In this document: in pieces, positions 25,290 to 33,742 of the stretch
Layout of the letters: every line of letters begins with the position of its first letter
How positions within the stretch are numbered: the stretch's first letter is position 1
Source of the DNA: Sinorhizobium fredii USDA 205
GTDB taxonomy: Bacteria > Pseudomonadota > Alphaproteobacteria > Rhizobiales > Rhizobiaceae
DNA: 64,000 nucleotides
Assembly (NCBI RefSeq): GCF_001461695.1
Contig: NZ_AUTC01000157.1
Coordinates: forward strand, 62,001-126,000
Direction: 5' to 3'
The notes under the pieces: model-generated
Told to the model about the DNA's origin: nothing
The model's input: the letters and a program-made list of their open reading frames with translations, nothing else
Databases searched by the model: none
Position numbers and translations under genes: made by a program

Positions 25290-26594
25290 GTGAACGCATT
25301 GACGAATATCGACGAGTCCAAGGCGAACAAACTCGCCGCCGGCGAAGCCCTGCCGGCCCCGGCAATCGCCGGACACGAGGGGTCGCGTACCGTTCGGGCC
25401 GGCTTCATTCCGCTCGTCGATGCGGCCGTGCTGATCGCCGCCGCCGAATTCGGCTTCGCGCAGAAGGAGGGCATCACCCTCGATCTGGTAAAGGACGTCT
25501 CCTGGGCGAATGTCCGCGACCGTCTCGCCTTTCGCCAGTTCGATGTGGCACACATGCTCTCGCCGATGCCCCTCGCGGCGATGCTCGGCCTCGGCTCCAA
25601 TCCGTCGCCGACGATCACGCCCTTCTCGCTCGGACGCGGCGGCAATGCGATCACCCTGTCGTCGCGGCTGTATGCCGAGATGCAGAAGGAGGGCGATCTC
25701 GACACAGGCGCAACCGCCCTGGCGAATGCGCAAGCTCTGGCAACCGTGATTCGTCGCGCCCGCGCCGACGGCAGGCCGCCGCTAACGCTTGGCGTCACCT
25801 ATCCGTTTTCCTCGCATAATTATGAGTTCCGCTATTGGCTGGCGGCCGGAGGAATCGACCCGGACCGCGACGTCAAGCTCGTCGTCGTGCCACCGCCGAT
25901 GACATCCGATGCGCTCGCGGCCGGCGCCATCGAGGGCTTTTGCGTCGGCGCCCCATGGAATATGGTCGCCTCGGAGCGCGGCGTCGGCCGCATCGTCGCG
26001 ACCAAGCAGGACATCTGGCCCTCCGCGCCGGAAAAGGTCCTCGGCATGCGGCCCGACTGGGCCGATGCCAATCCGGAGACCGTGTCGCGCCTCATCGTTG
26101 CGCTCGCTGCCGCTGCCCGCTGGTGCGACGCTGCTGAGAACCGCGCAGCACTCGCGGAGGTTCTTTCCGAGCCGCGCTACGTCGCGGCGCCCGTCGATAT
26201 CCTGCGCCGGGTGCTGGCGGGCCGGTTCACCATCGACCCCGAAGGTAATCAGCGCGTCGTCGACGACTATTTCGTGTTTCATACTGGCTTTGCCAATTTC
26301 CCTCGACCGAGCCAGGCGCTCTGGATCTACAGCCAGATGGTCCGCTGGGGACAGACGGCCCTGTCTGCCGATGGGCTTGAGGCGTGCACCTCCGCCTATC
26401 GGCCCGACCTTTACCGCCGGGCACTCGGGAGACTAGCCCCGCCGGCGATGGACGACTTTGCCGCCGAAGGCGCAATGTCCGATGATCGCTTCATGGACGG
26501 GCACATCTTCGACCCGAAACTGATCAGGGATTACGTCGAGGCCTTTCCGGTGAAGGCGACCAGCCTTCCCCACGCTTCGCTCGACGATATCTGA
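25290..26594 (+). CDS. nasS: NasS: cytoplasmic nitrate/nitrite sensor (CmpA/NrtA-like)
   Basis: 434 aa. Belongs to the NrtA/CmpA nitrate-binding family but has no signal peptide (the N terminus MNALTNIDESKANKL is polar), which marks NasS sensors rather than transport proteins. Family stretches: RAGFIPLVDAAVLIAAAEFG, FRQFDVAHMLSPMPLAAML, and GVTYPFSSHNYEFRYWLAA. It lies directly after nasT in the same direction. It likely binds NasT in the absence of nitrate. A 7-bp stem hairpin follows its stop (26603-26620). Confidence 0.93.
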   Translation: MNALTNIDESKANKLAAGEALPAPAIAGHEGSRTVRAGFIPLVDAAVLIAAAEFGFAQKEGITLDLVKDVSWANVRDRLAFRQFDVAHMLSPMPLAAMLGLGSNPSPTITPFSLGRGGNAITLSSRLYAEMQKEGDLDTGATALANAQALATVIRRARADGRPPLTLGVTYPFSSHNYEFRYWLAAGGIDPDRDVKLVVVPPPMTSDALAAGAIEGFCVGAPWNMVASERGVGRIVATKQDIWPSAPEKVLGMRPDWADANPETVSRLIVALAAAARWCDAAENRAALAEVLSEPRYVAAPVDILRRVLAGRFTIDPEGNQRVVDDYFVFHTGFANFPRPSQALWIYSQMVRWGQTALSADGLEACTSAYRPDLYRRALGRLAPPAMDDFAAEGAMSDDRFMDGHIFDPKLIRDYVEAFPVKATSLPHASLDDI

Positions 26595-26602
26595 GCGAAG
26601 GC

Positions 26603-26620
26603 GCTGCTTTTTTAAGCAGC
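26603..26620 (+). terminator. Hairpin after nasS
   Basis: GCTGCTT-tttt-AAGCAGC is a perfect 7 bp stem with a U-rich loop, 9 bases after the nasS stop. No T-run follows. Confidence 0.5.
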
Positions 26621-26739
26621 ATTCCCGATATCGCAGCGCACAATAATTCACCATCCGAACTGAATGGCGTCTTTTTGTGCATTTGGCGAGTATTGTAGTT
26701 CTTCAACAATATCAACCACATGAAGGGCGTCTACCGAAT

Positions 26740-26755
26740 TGGCACGGCGCTTGCT
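26740..26755 (+). promoter_or_regulatory. Sigma-54 (RpoN) promoter of the nitrate assimilation operon
   Basis: TGGCAC (26740-26745), five bases, then TTGC (26751-26754): an exact match to the -24/-12 consensus, with GG and GC ten bases apart. Expected start of transcription is near 26766. It implies nitrogen control through an NtrC-type activator. Confidence 0.9.
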
Positions 26756-26766
26756 TTTCTGAAACT

Positions 26767-26895
26767 GTTTCAATCAAAGGCGATTGAAACGGGCTCAGGC
26801 ACCAATGGCGCCTGCCGAAGACACCGACGTCGCAAGGTCATAGCCAGAGGATCCCTCCCGATCCCGGAGCGCGAAAGTCCGAGCGGCGTTTTTTT
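26767..26895 (+). promoter_or_regulatory. Candidate NasT (ANTAR) antitermination leader
   Basis: Right at the predicted transcript 5' end, GTTTCAATC (26767-26775) pairs with GATTGAAAC (26782-26790) around a six-base loop AAAGGC. The loop has A at position 1 and G at position 4, as described for ANTAR targets. A second hairpin CAGGC/GCCTG (26796-26814) follows with a nine-base loop. A T7 run ends the leader (26889-26895). CGCC-t-GC (26809-26815) could pair with GCGGCG (26883-26888) just before the T-run, which would exclude the second hairpin and form a terminator. That alternative pairing is my inference. Confidence 0.65.
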
Positions 26896-26937
26896 ATGCC
26901 GGTTTTCGACCGGCCAACGGATTTGAGGAAGGTGCGC

Positions 26938-27099
26938 ATGACCGACCGCATCGTGATGATGGCCAACGGACCGTCTGCACGAATTAGCGAAGCCCTCGAT
27001 GGGCCGCTCGCCCGCCCGTGCCGGCGCAACGAGTTCGCCTCCGATCGAACCTACCTGAACTGTCGCGAAGCCGTGCGCTTCGTCGAAGCTGCGGAGTGA
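26938..27099 (+). CDS. NrtD C-terminal fragment: small ORF, 53 aa
   Basis: Starts MTDRIVMMANGPSARISEAL with an excellent GAGGAAGG site. The sequence reads as the last ~50 residues of nitrate ABC transporter ATPases (NrtD), where DRIVMMTNGPNA... precedes an ...RPRxR...Y... tail. No Walker A, signature or Walker B remains. It begins with its own ATG and ends 7 bp before nirB, in the position an nrtD gene would have had. It is either a relic of a lost nitrate transporter or a retained small protein. Homology is recognised by eye only. Confidence 0.68.
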   Translation: MTDRIVMMANGPSARISEALDGPLARPCRRNEFASDRTYLNCREAVRFVEAAE

Positions 27100-27106
27100 T
27101 TACCCA

Positions 27107-29569
27107 ATGGCTGAACGCACCCCTGAAAAACTCGTCATCATCGGCAACGGCATGGCGCCGGGCCGGATGCTGGAAGAACTCTTCGAGAAGGCGCCCGGGC
27201 ACTATCAAGTGACGATCTTCAACGCCGAACCGCGCGTCAATTACGACCGCATCATGCTCTCGCCAGTGCTGTCCGGCGAGAAAGACTATGAAGAGATCAT
27301 CATCCATGGCGATGGCTGGTACATCAAGCACGGCATCACCCTCTACAAGGGCCACAAAATTGTCGCGATCGACCGAAACGCCAAGACGGTCACTTCCGAC
27401 CACGGCGTCACGGAAAGCTACGACAAGCTGGTGATCGCCACCGGTTCGGTGCCCTTCATCATTCCCGTGCCCGGCAAGGACCTGCGCGGCGTCATCACCT
27501 ATCGCGATCTCGATGACGTGCAGGCGATGCTGCTCGCCGCCCAGTCGCGCGAAAAGGCAATCGTCATCGGTGGCGGCCTGCTTGGACTGGAAGCGGCAGC
27601 CGGTCTTGCCCAGCGCGGCATGGACGTCACGGTGCTGCATGTCATGCCGACTCTGATGGAGCGCCAGCTCGACCCGGCCGCCGGCTACCTGCTTCAGAAG
27701 GCGGTGGAAGAACGCGGCATCAAGGTCATTACCAGGGCGAATACCAAACGGATCGTCGGCGAGGAAAAGGTCGAGGGCATCGAACTCGACGACGGCCGGA
27801 TCATTCCGGCGACACTGGTCGTCATGGCCGTCGGCATCAGGCCGAATGCCGGCCTCGCCAAGGATGCCGGGCTTGCTGTCAACCGCGGCATCGTCGTCGA
27901 CGCCGGCATGCAGACCTCCGATGGGGACATCATGGCGCTCGGCGAATGCGCCGAAGTCGGCGGAATGGTCTACGGCCTCGTCGCGCCGCTCTACGAGATG
28001 GCCCGGGTTGCCGCCTCCCACCTTGCCGGAGACCGCAAGGCGGCTTTCGTCCACTCGGACACGCCGACCAAGCTGAAGGTAACCGGCATCAACCTCTATT
28101 CGGTCGGCGACTTCGCCGACGGCGACGATCGCGAGGAGATCGTGCTGCGCGATGCCACCGCCGGTATCTACAAGCGGCTGGTGCTCAAGGAGAACCGCAT
28201 CATCGGTACGGTGCTCTACGGCGACACCGCCGATGGCGCCTGGTTCAACGATCTGCTGAAGCGCGGCACCGAGATCTCCGAAATGCGCGACACCCTGATC
28301 TTCGGCCAGGCCTATCAGGGAGGGTCCCCGCTGGACCCTATGGCGGCCGTTGCAGCCTTGCCGGATGATGCGGAAATCTGCGGCTGCAACGGCGTCTGCA
28401 AGGGCAAGATCGTCTCGACGATCAGCGGCAAAGGCCTGACCTCGCTCGACGAAGTGCGGGCCCACACCAAGGCATCCGCGTCCTGCGGCTCGTGCACCGG
28501 TCTGGTCGAGCAGCTGATGTCCCTGACCCTCGGCGACAGCTACAACCCAGCCGCCGTCCAGCCGATGTGCAATTGTACCGAGCTCGGCCATGACGATGTG
28601 CGCCGGCTGATCAAGGCGAAGGGGCTAAAGACCATTCCCGCCGTTATGCAGGAGCTCGAGTGGAAGACCTCCTGCGGCTGCGCCAAATGTCGCCCGGCCC
28701 TCAACTACTACCTCGTCTGCGACTGGCCGGACGAATATGCCGACGACTACCAGTCGCGCTTCATCAACGAGCGCGTTCACGCCAACATCCAGAAAGACGG
28801 CACCTATTCGGTGGTGCCGCGCATGTGGGGCGGCGTCACCAATTCGCAGGAACTGCGTGCCATCGCCGACGTGGTCGACAAGTTCAACGTTCCGCTGGTC
28901 AAGGTGACCGGCGGCCAGCGCATCGACCTGCTCGGCATCGAGAAAGAGGACCTGCCGGCGGTCTGGTCCGATCTAGGCAAGGCCGGATTCGTCTCCGGCC
29001 AGGCCTATGCCAAGGGCCTCAGGACCGTGAAGACCTGCGTCGGCTCCGACTGGTGTCGCTTCGGCACCCAGGATTCGACCGGCCTCGGCATCCGCATCGA
29101 GAAGTTCATGTGGGGCTCGTGGACGCCGGCCAAGTTGAAGATGGCCGTCTCCGGCTGCCCGCGCAATTGCGCCGAAGCGACGTGCAAGGATATCGGCGTC
29201 ATCTGCGTCGATTCGGGCTTCGAGATCCATTTCGCCGGCGCTGCCGGCCTCGACATCAAGGGCACCGAGGTGCTTGGGCTGGTCAAGACCGAGGACGAGG
29301 CGCTCGAACATATCGTCGCTCTGACGCAAATGTATCGCGAACAGGCCCGTTACCTGGAGCGCATCTACAAGTGGGCCAAGCGCATCGGCCTCGACGAGAT
29401 CCGCCGGCAGATCATGGACGATGCGGAAAAGCGCAAGGCCTATTACGACCGCTTCGTCTTCAGCCAGAAGTTCGCCCAGGTCGATCCCTGGTCGGAGCGC
29501 GTCTCGGGCAAGGACAAGCATGAATTCCGGCCGATGGCGACGGTCGGGTTCAACCAGGCAGCGGAATGA
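27107..29569 (+). CDS. nirB: Assimilatory nitrite reductase (NAD(P)H) large subunit
   Basis: 820 aa. Order of domains: FAD/NAD(P) disulfide-reductase-like module (1-400, with VIGGGLLGLEAAAGLAQRGM and KLVIATGS), a BFD-like [2Fe-2S] domain (CGCNGVCKGK ... SCGSCTGL), then siroheme/[4Fe-4S] sulfite/nitrite reductase half-domains, with cluster ligands in GSDWCRFG and SGCPRNCAEATCKD. Reduces nitrite to ammonium in the cytoplasm. It follows the NrtD fragment by 7 bp and precedes nirD by 10 bp. Probably read from the sigma-54 promoter at 26740. Confidence 0.96.
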   Translation: MAERTPEKLVIIGNGMAPGRMLEELFEKAPGHYQVTIFNAEPRVNYDRIMLSPVLSGEKDYEEIIIHGDGWYIKHGITLYKGHKIVAIDRNAKTVTSDHGVTESYDKLVIATGSVPFIIPVPGKDLRGVITYRDLDDVQAMLLAAQSREKAIVIGGGLLGLEAAAGLAQRGMDVTVLHVMPTLMERQLDPAAGYLLQKAVEERGIKVITRANTKRIVGEEKVEGIELDDGRIIPATLVVMAVGIRPNAGLAKDAGLAVNRGIVVDAGMQTSDGDIMALGECAEVGGMVYGLVAPLYEMARVAASHLAGDRKAAFVHSDTPTKLKVTGINLYSVGDFADGDDREEIVLRDATAGIYKRLVLKENRIIGTVLYGDTADGAWFNDLLKRGTEISEMRDTLIFGQAYQGGSPLDPMAAVAALPDDAEICGCNGVCKGKIVSTISGKGLTSLDEVRAHTKASASCGSCTGLVEQLMSLTLGDSYNPAAVQPMCNCTELGHDDVRRLIKAKGLKTIPAVMQELEWKTSCGCAKCRPALNYYLVCDWPDEYADDYQSRFINERVHANIQKDGTYSVVPRMWGGVTNSQELRAIADVVDKFNVPLVKVTGGQRIDLLGIEKEDLPAVWSDLGKAGFVSGQAYAKGLRTVKTCVGSDWCRFGTQDSTGLGIRIEKFMWGSWTPAKLKMAVSGCPRNCAEATCKDIGVICVDSGFEIHFAGAAGLDIKGTEVLGLVKTEDEALEHIVALTQMYREQARYLERIYKWAKRIGLDEIRRQIMDDAEKRKAYYDRFVFSQKFAQVDPWSERVSGKDKHEFRPMATVGFNQAAE

Positions 29570-29579
29570 GGTGATGACA

Positions 29580-29912
29580 ATGAACTGGATTGCTATTGGC
29601 GACATCAGCGACATTCCGCTCCGCGGCGCCCGATGCGTCAAGACACCGATCGGCAAGATCGCCGTCTTCCGGACCGCCGAGAACGAGGTCTTCGCGATCG
29701 AGGATCATTGCCCGCACAAGGGCGGGCCACTCAGCCAGGGCATCGTCCACGGCACGGCGGTCACCTGCCCGCTGCACAACTGGGTGATCTCGCTCGAAAC
29801 CGGCAAGGCGCTCGGTGCCGACGAAGGCGCGGTGCGCACCATCCCGGTGAAGAACGACAACGGCGCCCTCTCCATCGCGCTCGAAAACCTGACGCTGGCC
29901 GCCGCGGAGTAG
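29580..29912 (+). CDS. nirD: Nitrite reductase small subunit (Rieske-type)
   Basis: 110 aa from MNWIAIGDISDIPLRG. Rieske-like [2Fe-2S] fold with the ligands in DHCPHKGGPLSQG and CPLHNW. The start at 29580 is eight bases after GAGG; an ATG two codons earlier (29574) is also open. It pairs with NirB. The nasA start codon lies three bases after the stop. Confidence 0.94.
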   Translation: MNWIAIGDISDIPLRGARCVKTPIGKIAVFRTAENEVFAIEDHCPHKGGPLSQGIVHGTAVTCPLHNWVISLETGKALGADEGAVRTIPVKNDNGALSIALENLTLAAAE

Positions 29913-29914
29913 AC

Positions 29915-32572
29915 ATGGCGCACGAGGTCAAGACCACCTGTCCCTATTGCGGCGTCGGCTGCGGCGTAATCGCCCGCGTGGATGATGATGGTGTTGTCGG
30001 CGTCAAGGGCGATCCCGAGCATCCGGCCAATTTCGGCCGGCTCTGCTCCAAGGGCTCGGCGCTCGCCGAAACCCTCGATCTCGACGGTCGCCTCCTCCAT
30101 CCGGAGATCGGCGGCCGCCGCGCAGGCTGGAACGAAGCGCTTGACCTCGTGGCGGAAAAGTTTTCGCAAAGCATCGTCGAACACGGACCGGATTCGGTGG
30201 CCCTTTATGTGTCGGGGCAATTGCTGACCGAGGACTACTACCTCGCCAACAAGCTGATGAAGGGCTTCATCGGCTCGGCCAATATTGATACCAATTCGCG
30301 TCTGTGCATGTCCTCCTCGGTCGCCGGCCACCGGCGCGCCTTCGGAGCGGATACGGTGCCGGGCACCTACGAGGATCTGGAGCTCGCCGATCTCGTCATC
30401 CTGACCGGCTCCAACATGGCCTGGTGCCATCCGGTGCTCTACCAGCGCCTGGCGGCGGCGAAAGCCAACCGCCCGGAGATGCAGGTCGTCGTCATCGATC
30501 CACGGCGGACCATGACGGCCGACATCGCCGACATGCATCTGGCAATCGCGCCGGACGGCGACGTGGCGCTTTTCAACGGGCTGCTTGCCCACCTGGCATC
30601 GAGCGGCGCCATGGACCAGGACTATGTCTCGGCGAATACCAACGGCTTCGCCGAGGCTCTTCAGGCAGCCTCCGCGCTCGATCTCCCCGCCCTGTCGGAC
30701 GCGACGGGTCTTGCGCAAAAACAGTTGCGCGAATTCTTCCGGCTGTTCGAAGCGACCGAAAAGGTCGTGACCTGCTACAGCCAGGGCGTCAACCAGTCAT
30801 CCGCCGGCACCGACAAGGTCAACGCCATCCTCAACTGTCATCTTGCGACCGGCCGCATCGGCCGGCCGGGCATGGGGCCCTTCTCGCTGACCGGCCAGCC
30901 CAATGCGATGGGCGGACGCGAAGTCGGCGGGCTTGCCAACATGCTTGCCGCCCACCTGGATATCGAGAAGGCGGTCGACCGCGATCTGGTGCGGCGCTTC
31001 TGGGGGGCTCCCGCTGTCGCCTCGAAGCCGGGCCTCAAGGCGGTGGATATGTTCCGCGCCGTTGCCGACGGCCGCATCAAGGCGCTCTGGATCATGGCGA
31101 CGAACCCGGTCGTCTCCATGCCCGACGCCGACGCCGTCGAGGCGGCGATCAAGGCCTGTCCCTTCGTCGTCGTCTCCGAGATGCAGCGTCAAACCGATAC
31201 GGCCCGTCACGCCCATGTGGCCCTGCCCTCGCTCGGCTGGGGCGAAAAGGACGGCACGGTGACCAATTCCGAGCGGCGCATCTCGCGCCAGCGCGCCTTT
31301 CTCCCAGCGCCGGGAGAAGCCCGCGCCGACTGGTGGCAACTCGCCGAGGTCGCGCGGCGGATGGGGTTTCAGCAGGCATTCGACCATTCGTCGCAGTCCG
31401 AGATCTTTGCCGAGCACGCCGCCCTTTCCGGCTTCGAAAACGACGGGCGCCGCGACTTCGATATCAGTGCCCATGCGGCGATCGAACCGGCGGCCTATGA
31501 CGATCTCGCACCCTTCCAGTGGCCGCAGCCGAAAGGCGCCGCGCCGCAAGGGACGCGCTTCTTCGCCAAGGGCGGCTTCTACCATGCGGATGGCCGTGCC
31601 CGCTTCATCGCCGTTCAGGCACCGCAGGCGCGGCGCACCAATGAGGCCTTCCCGCTGACCCTCAATACCGGCCGGGTTCGCGACCACTGGCACACCATGA
31701 CCCGCACCGGCAAGAGCGCGCGGCTCTCCAGCCACCTCGCCGAGCCCTTCGTCGAAATCCATCCATGCGATGCGCAAAAGGTTGGCGTCTCCGATGCCGA
31801 TCTCGTCACGATCGAGAGCCCGCACGGCGCGGCAATCGTGCGGGCCCTCGTCACCGATCGTCAGGCTGAGGGCAATCTCTTCGTGCCGATGCACTGGAAC
31901 GATCAGTTCGCCTCGAAGGCGCGCATCGATGCTCTCGTCGCGCCTCTGACCGACCCGGTCTCCGGCCAGCCGGCGTCGAAGAACGTCGCCGTCCGAGCCG
32001 AACGCTTCTCGGCCAAGACCTACGGCTTCGCCGTTTCAGCCACGAAGCCCGAGGGGCTTGATGCCGCCTATTGGGCGATCGCCGCGGCCGACGGTGGCTG
32101 GCGGATGGAACTCGCCTTTGCCGATAGCGACGGCGATTTGATCGACTGGTGCCGGCGGGCCTTTTGCATTCCCGCCGAAATCGACCCGATCGGCTATACG
32201 GACCGGACCTCCGGCGAGTTTCGCCTCGCCTTCTTCGACGGCGAAAGGTTGCTCGCCGCGCTCTTCCTGTCGCCCCGGCCGGTTGCCGTGGCGCGGAACT
32301 GGGCAGTTTCGCAGCTCCGTGCTTCGCACGCCAATCTCAGCAAGCGCTTCGCCGTGGCCGCCGGTCGCCCCGGTGCCGACAAGCCGGACCCGGGCGCGAC
32401 CGTCTGTTCCTGCTTCAGCGTCGGCGTCAACCAGATCACCGCCGCCATTCGCGAAGGCTGCCACAGCGTCGAGACGGTCGGTACGAAGACCAGCGCCGGC
32501 ACCAATTGCGGCTCCTGCCGCTCCGAAATCAGGGGGATCATCAATGCATGCCTTGCCGCCGCTGCCGAATGA
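29915..32572 (+). CDS. nasA: Assimilatory nitrate reductase catalytic subunit
   Basis: 885 aa from MAHEVKTTCPYCGVG. Mo-bisMGD enzyme with an N-terminal [4Fe-4S] site (C9, C12, C16 and FGRLCSKGS near residue 44). The large molybdopterin oxidoreductase and dinucleotide-binding domains follow (LTGSNMAWCHPVLYQR; TNSERRISRQRAFLP; LTLNTGRVRDHWHTMTRTGK). A C-terminal BFD-like [2Fe-2S] domain (TVCSCFSVGVNQI ... NCGSCRSEIRGI, from residue 830) is typical of NasA/NarB types that use NADH or ferredoxin. Reduces nitrate to nitrite. It overlaps cysG by 29 bp. Confidence 0.95.
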   Translation: MAHEVKTTCPYCGVGCGVIARVDDDGVVGVKGDPEHPANFGRLCSKGSALAETLDLDGRLLHPEIGGRRAGWNEALDLVAEKFSQSIVEHGPDSVALYVSGQLLTEDYYLANKLMKGFIGSANIDTNSRLCMSSSVAGHRRAFGADTVPGTYEDLELADLVILTGSNMAWCHPVLYQRLAAAKANRPEMQVVVIDPRRTMTADIADMHLAIAPDGDVALFNGLLAHLASSGAMDQDYVSANTNGFAEALQAASALDLPALSDATGLAQKQLREFFRLFEATEKVVTCYSQGVNQSSAGTDKVNAILNCHLATGRIGRPGMGPFSLTGQPNAMGGREVGGLANMLAAHLDIEKAVDRDLVRRFWGAPAVASKPGLKAVDMFRAVADGRIKALWIMATNPVVSMPDADAVEAAIKACPFVVVSEMQRQTDTARHAHVALPSLGWGEKDGTVTNSERRISRQRAFLPAPGEARADWWQLAEVARRMGFQQAFDHSSQSEIFAEHAALSGFENDGRRDFDISAHAAIEPAAYDDLAPFQWPQPKGAAPQGTRFFAKGGFYHADGRARFIAVQAPQARRTNEAFPLTLNTGRVRDHWHTMTRTGKSARLSSHLAEPFVEIHPCDAQKVGVSDADLVTIESPHGAAIVRALVTDRQAEGNLFVPMHWNDQFASKARIDALVAPLTDPVSGQPASKNVAVRAERFSAKTYGFAVSATKPEGLDAAYWAIAAADGGWRMELAFADSDGDLIDWCRRAFCIPAEIDPIGYTDRTSGEFRLAFFDGERLLAALFLSPRPVAVARNWAVSQLRASHANLSKRFAVAAGRPGADKPDPGATVCSCFSVGVNQITAAIREGCHSVETVGTKTSAGTNCGSCRSEIRGIINACLAAAAE

Positions 32573-33716
32573 TCGAGCCTCGAAACCGCAGCGCGTTGCG
32601 GCGCTTGCGACGCTGCCGCTTTTCTGGTCGTTGAAAGGCAAGCGCGCCGTCGTTGCCGGCGGCAGCGACGGCGCCGCCTGGAAGGCCGAACTCCTGGCGG
32701 CATGTGGCGCCGAAGTGCACGTCTACGCATCGCATGCGGAGCTCGGCGACGGCTTCCTCGACCTCATCGCCCGCGGCGCCGCCGATGAAAATGGTTCCTT
32801 CGTGCATCATGACGAATCCTGGCATGATGGCATGTTCGGCAATACGGCGCTGGCGATCGCTGACTGCGACGATGTCCGGGAGGCCGAGGCCTTCTTCAAG
32901 GCGGCCTGCGCGGCCGGCGTACCCGTCAACGTGATCGACAAGCCCGAGTTCTGCCAGTTCCAGTTCGGATCGATCGTCAATCGCTCGCCGGTCGTCGTGG
33001 CGATCTCGACCGACGGGGCGGCACCCATCCTGGCACAGGCGATCCGCCGCCGGATCGAGACCATGCTGCCGCCAACAATCAAGCGCTGGGCTGGGATCGC
33101 CCAGGCGATCCGCGAGCGGGTGAACGGACGACTGCAACCGGGCGCCCAGCGCCGCGCCTTCTGGGAGCGTTTTGTCGATCGGGCTTTTAGGGAGACACCG
33201 GAGGAGGGTGTTGAGGCGCGGCTGATGGTGGAGATGGATCGTCTGGCGACGCCCCGCCCCACCGTCGGCCGCGTCACCATCGTCGGCGCAGGCCCGGGCG
33301 ATGCGGAACTGCTGACGCTGAAAGCGGTCCGCGCGCTGCAAGCGGCCGACGTCATCCTCTACGACGAACGGATCTCCAACGACGTGCTGGAATTGGCGCG
33401 ACGCGAGGCCAAGCGCATCCTGGTCAGCCAGCCGATCCGGGATGGGGGCGTTCAAGACGGAAGCGCGTCGATAGGCGCTCTCGTCAGAGCCGGAAAACGT
33501 GTCGTGCGCCTCGAGGCGGGCGATCCGGCGACCAATGCCAACACCGAGCAAGAGGCTGCATGGCTTGGCAAGCTCGGCATTCCCGTAGAGATCGTACCGG
33601 GCGTCGCCGATCGCCGTCACCGGAGCGCGTGGGAGGAGGACGACTCCCAGGCGGTCATTGTCGCGGGCATGGCCGAGCAGGCCAATGAACAACGGCGTCG
33701 CGTCGCCGGTCATTGA
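32544..33716 (+). CDS. cysG: Siroheme synthase (CysG-like) with shortened methyltransferase domain
   Basis: About 390 aa from MHALPPLPNDRASKP; it overlaps nasA by 29 bp. N-terminal half is the precorrin-2 dehydrogenase/ferrochelatase module (KGKRAVVAGGSDGAAWKAEL). C-terminal part begins as a uroporphyrinogen-III methyltransferase (VTIVGAGPGDAELLTLKAVR, YDERISNDVLELARREA) but the usual GGDPFIFGRGGEE is replaced by AGDPATNANTEQE, and the domain stops soon after IVPGVAD, about 100-150 residues early. It supplies siroheme for NirB. The methyltransferase may be inactive, with SUMT made elsewhere. Confidence 0.85.
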   Translation: MHALPPLPNDRASKPQRVAALATLPLFWSLKGKRAVVAGGSDGAAWKAELLAACGAEVHVYASHAELGDGFLDLIARGAADENGSFVHHDESWHDGMFGNTALAIADCDDVREAEAFFKAACAAGVPVNVIDKPEFCQFQFGSIVNRSPVVVAISTDGAAPILAQAIRRRIETMLPPTIKRWAGIAQAIRERVNGRLQPGAQRRAFWERFVDRAFRETPEEGVEARLMVEMDRLATPRPTVGRVTIVGAGPGDAELLTLKAVRALQAADVILYDERISNDVLELARREAKRILVSQPIRDGGVQDGSASIGALVRAGKRVVRLEAGDPATNANTEQEAAWLGKLGIPVEIVPGVADRRHRSAWEEDDSQAVIVAGMAEQANEQRRRVAGH

Positions 33717-33742
33717 GGCTGCTTTCCGGCCTGCGCCACCGG

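Larger units (their letters stand above)
26595..26937 (+). other. Nitrate operon regulatory region (sigma-54 promoter plus structured leader)
   Basis: About 340 bp between nasS and the first downstream ORF. It contains the nasS hairpin (26603-26620), a sigma-54 promoter (26740-26755), and a structured transcribed leader with a perfect stem-loop (26767-26790), a second hairpin (26796-26814), and a T7 run (26889-26895) followed by a GCCGG...CCGGC hairpin (26898-26914). No clear NtrC box was identified. Confidence 0.75.

Noticed and set aside
24653..27106. A complete nitrate ABC transporter
   Set aside because: NasS lacks a signal peptide and no permease is present; only a C-terminal NrtD-like piece remains.
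26984..28591. 535-codon minus-strand open frame opposite nirB
   Set aside because: Antisense shadow of nirB with low-complexity, histidine/aspartate-rich composition.
33600..33716. A frameshift hiding the rest of the CysG methyltransferase domain
   Set aside because: The other two frames downstream of IVPGVAD do not contain recognisable methyltransferase motifs, so true truncation is more likely.
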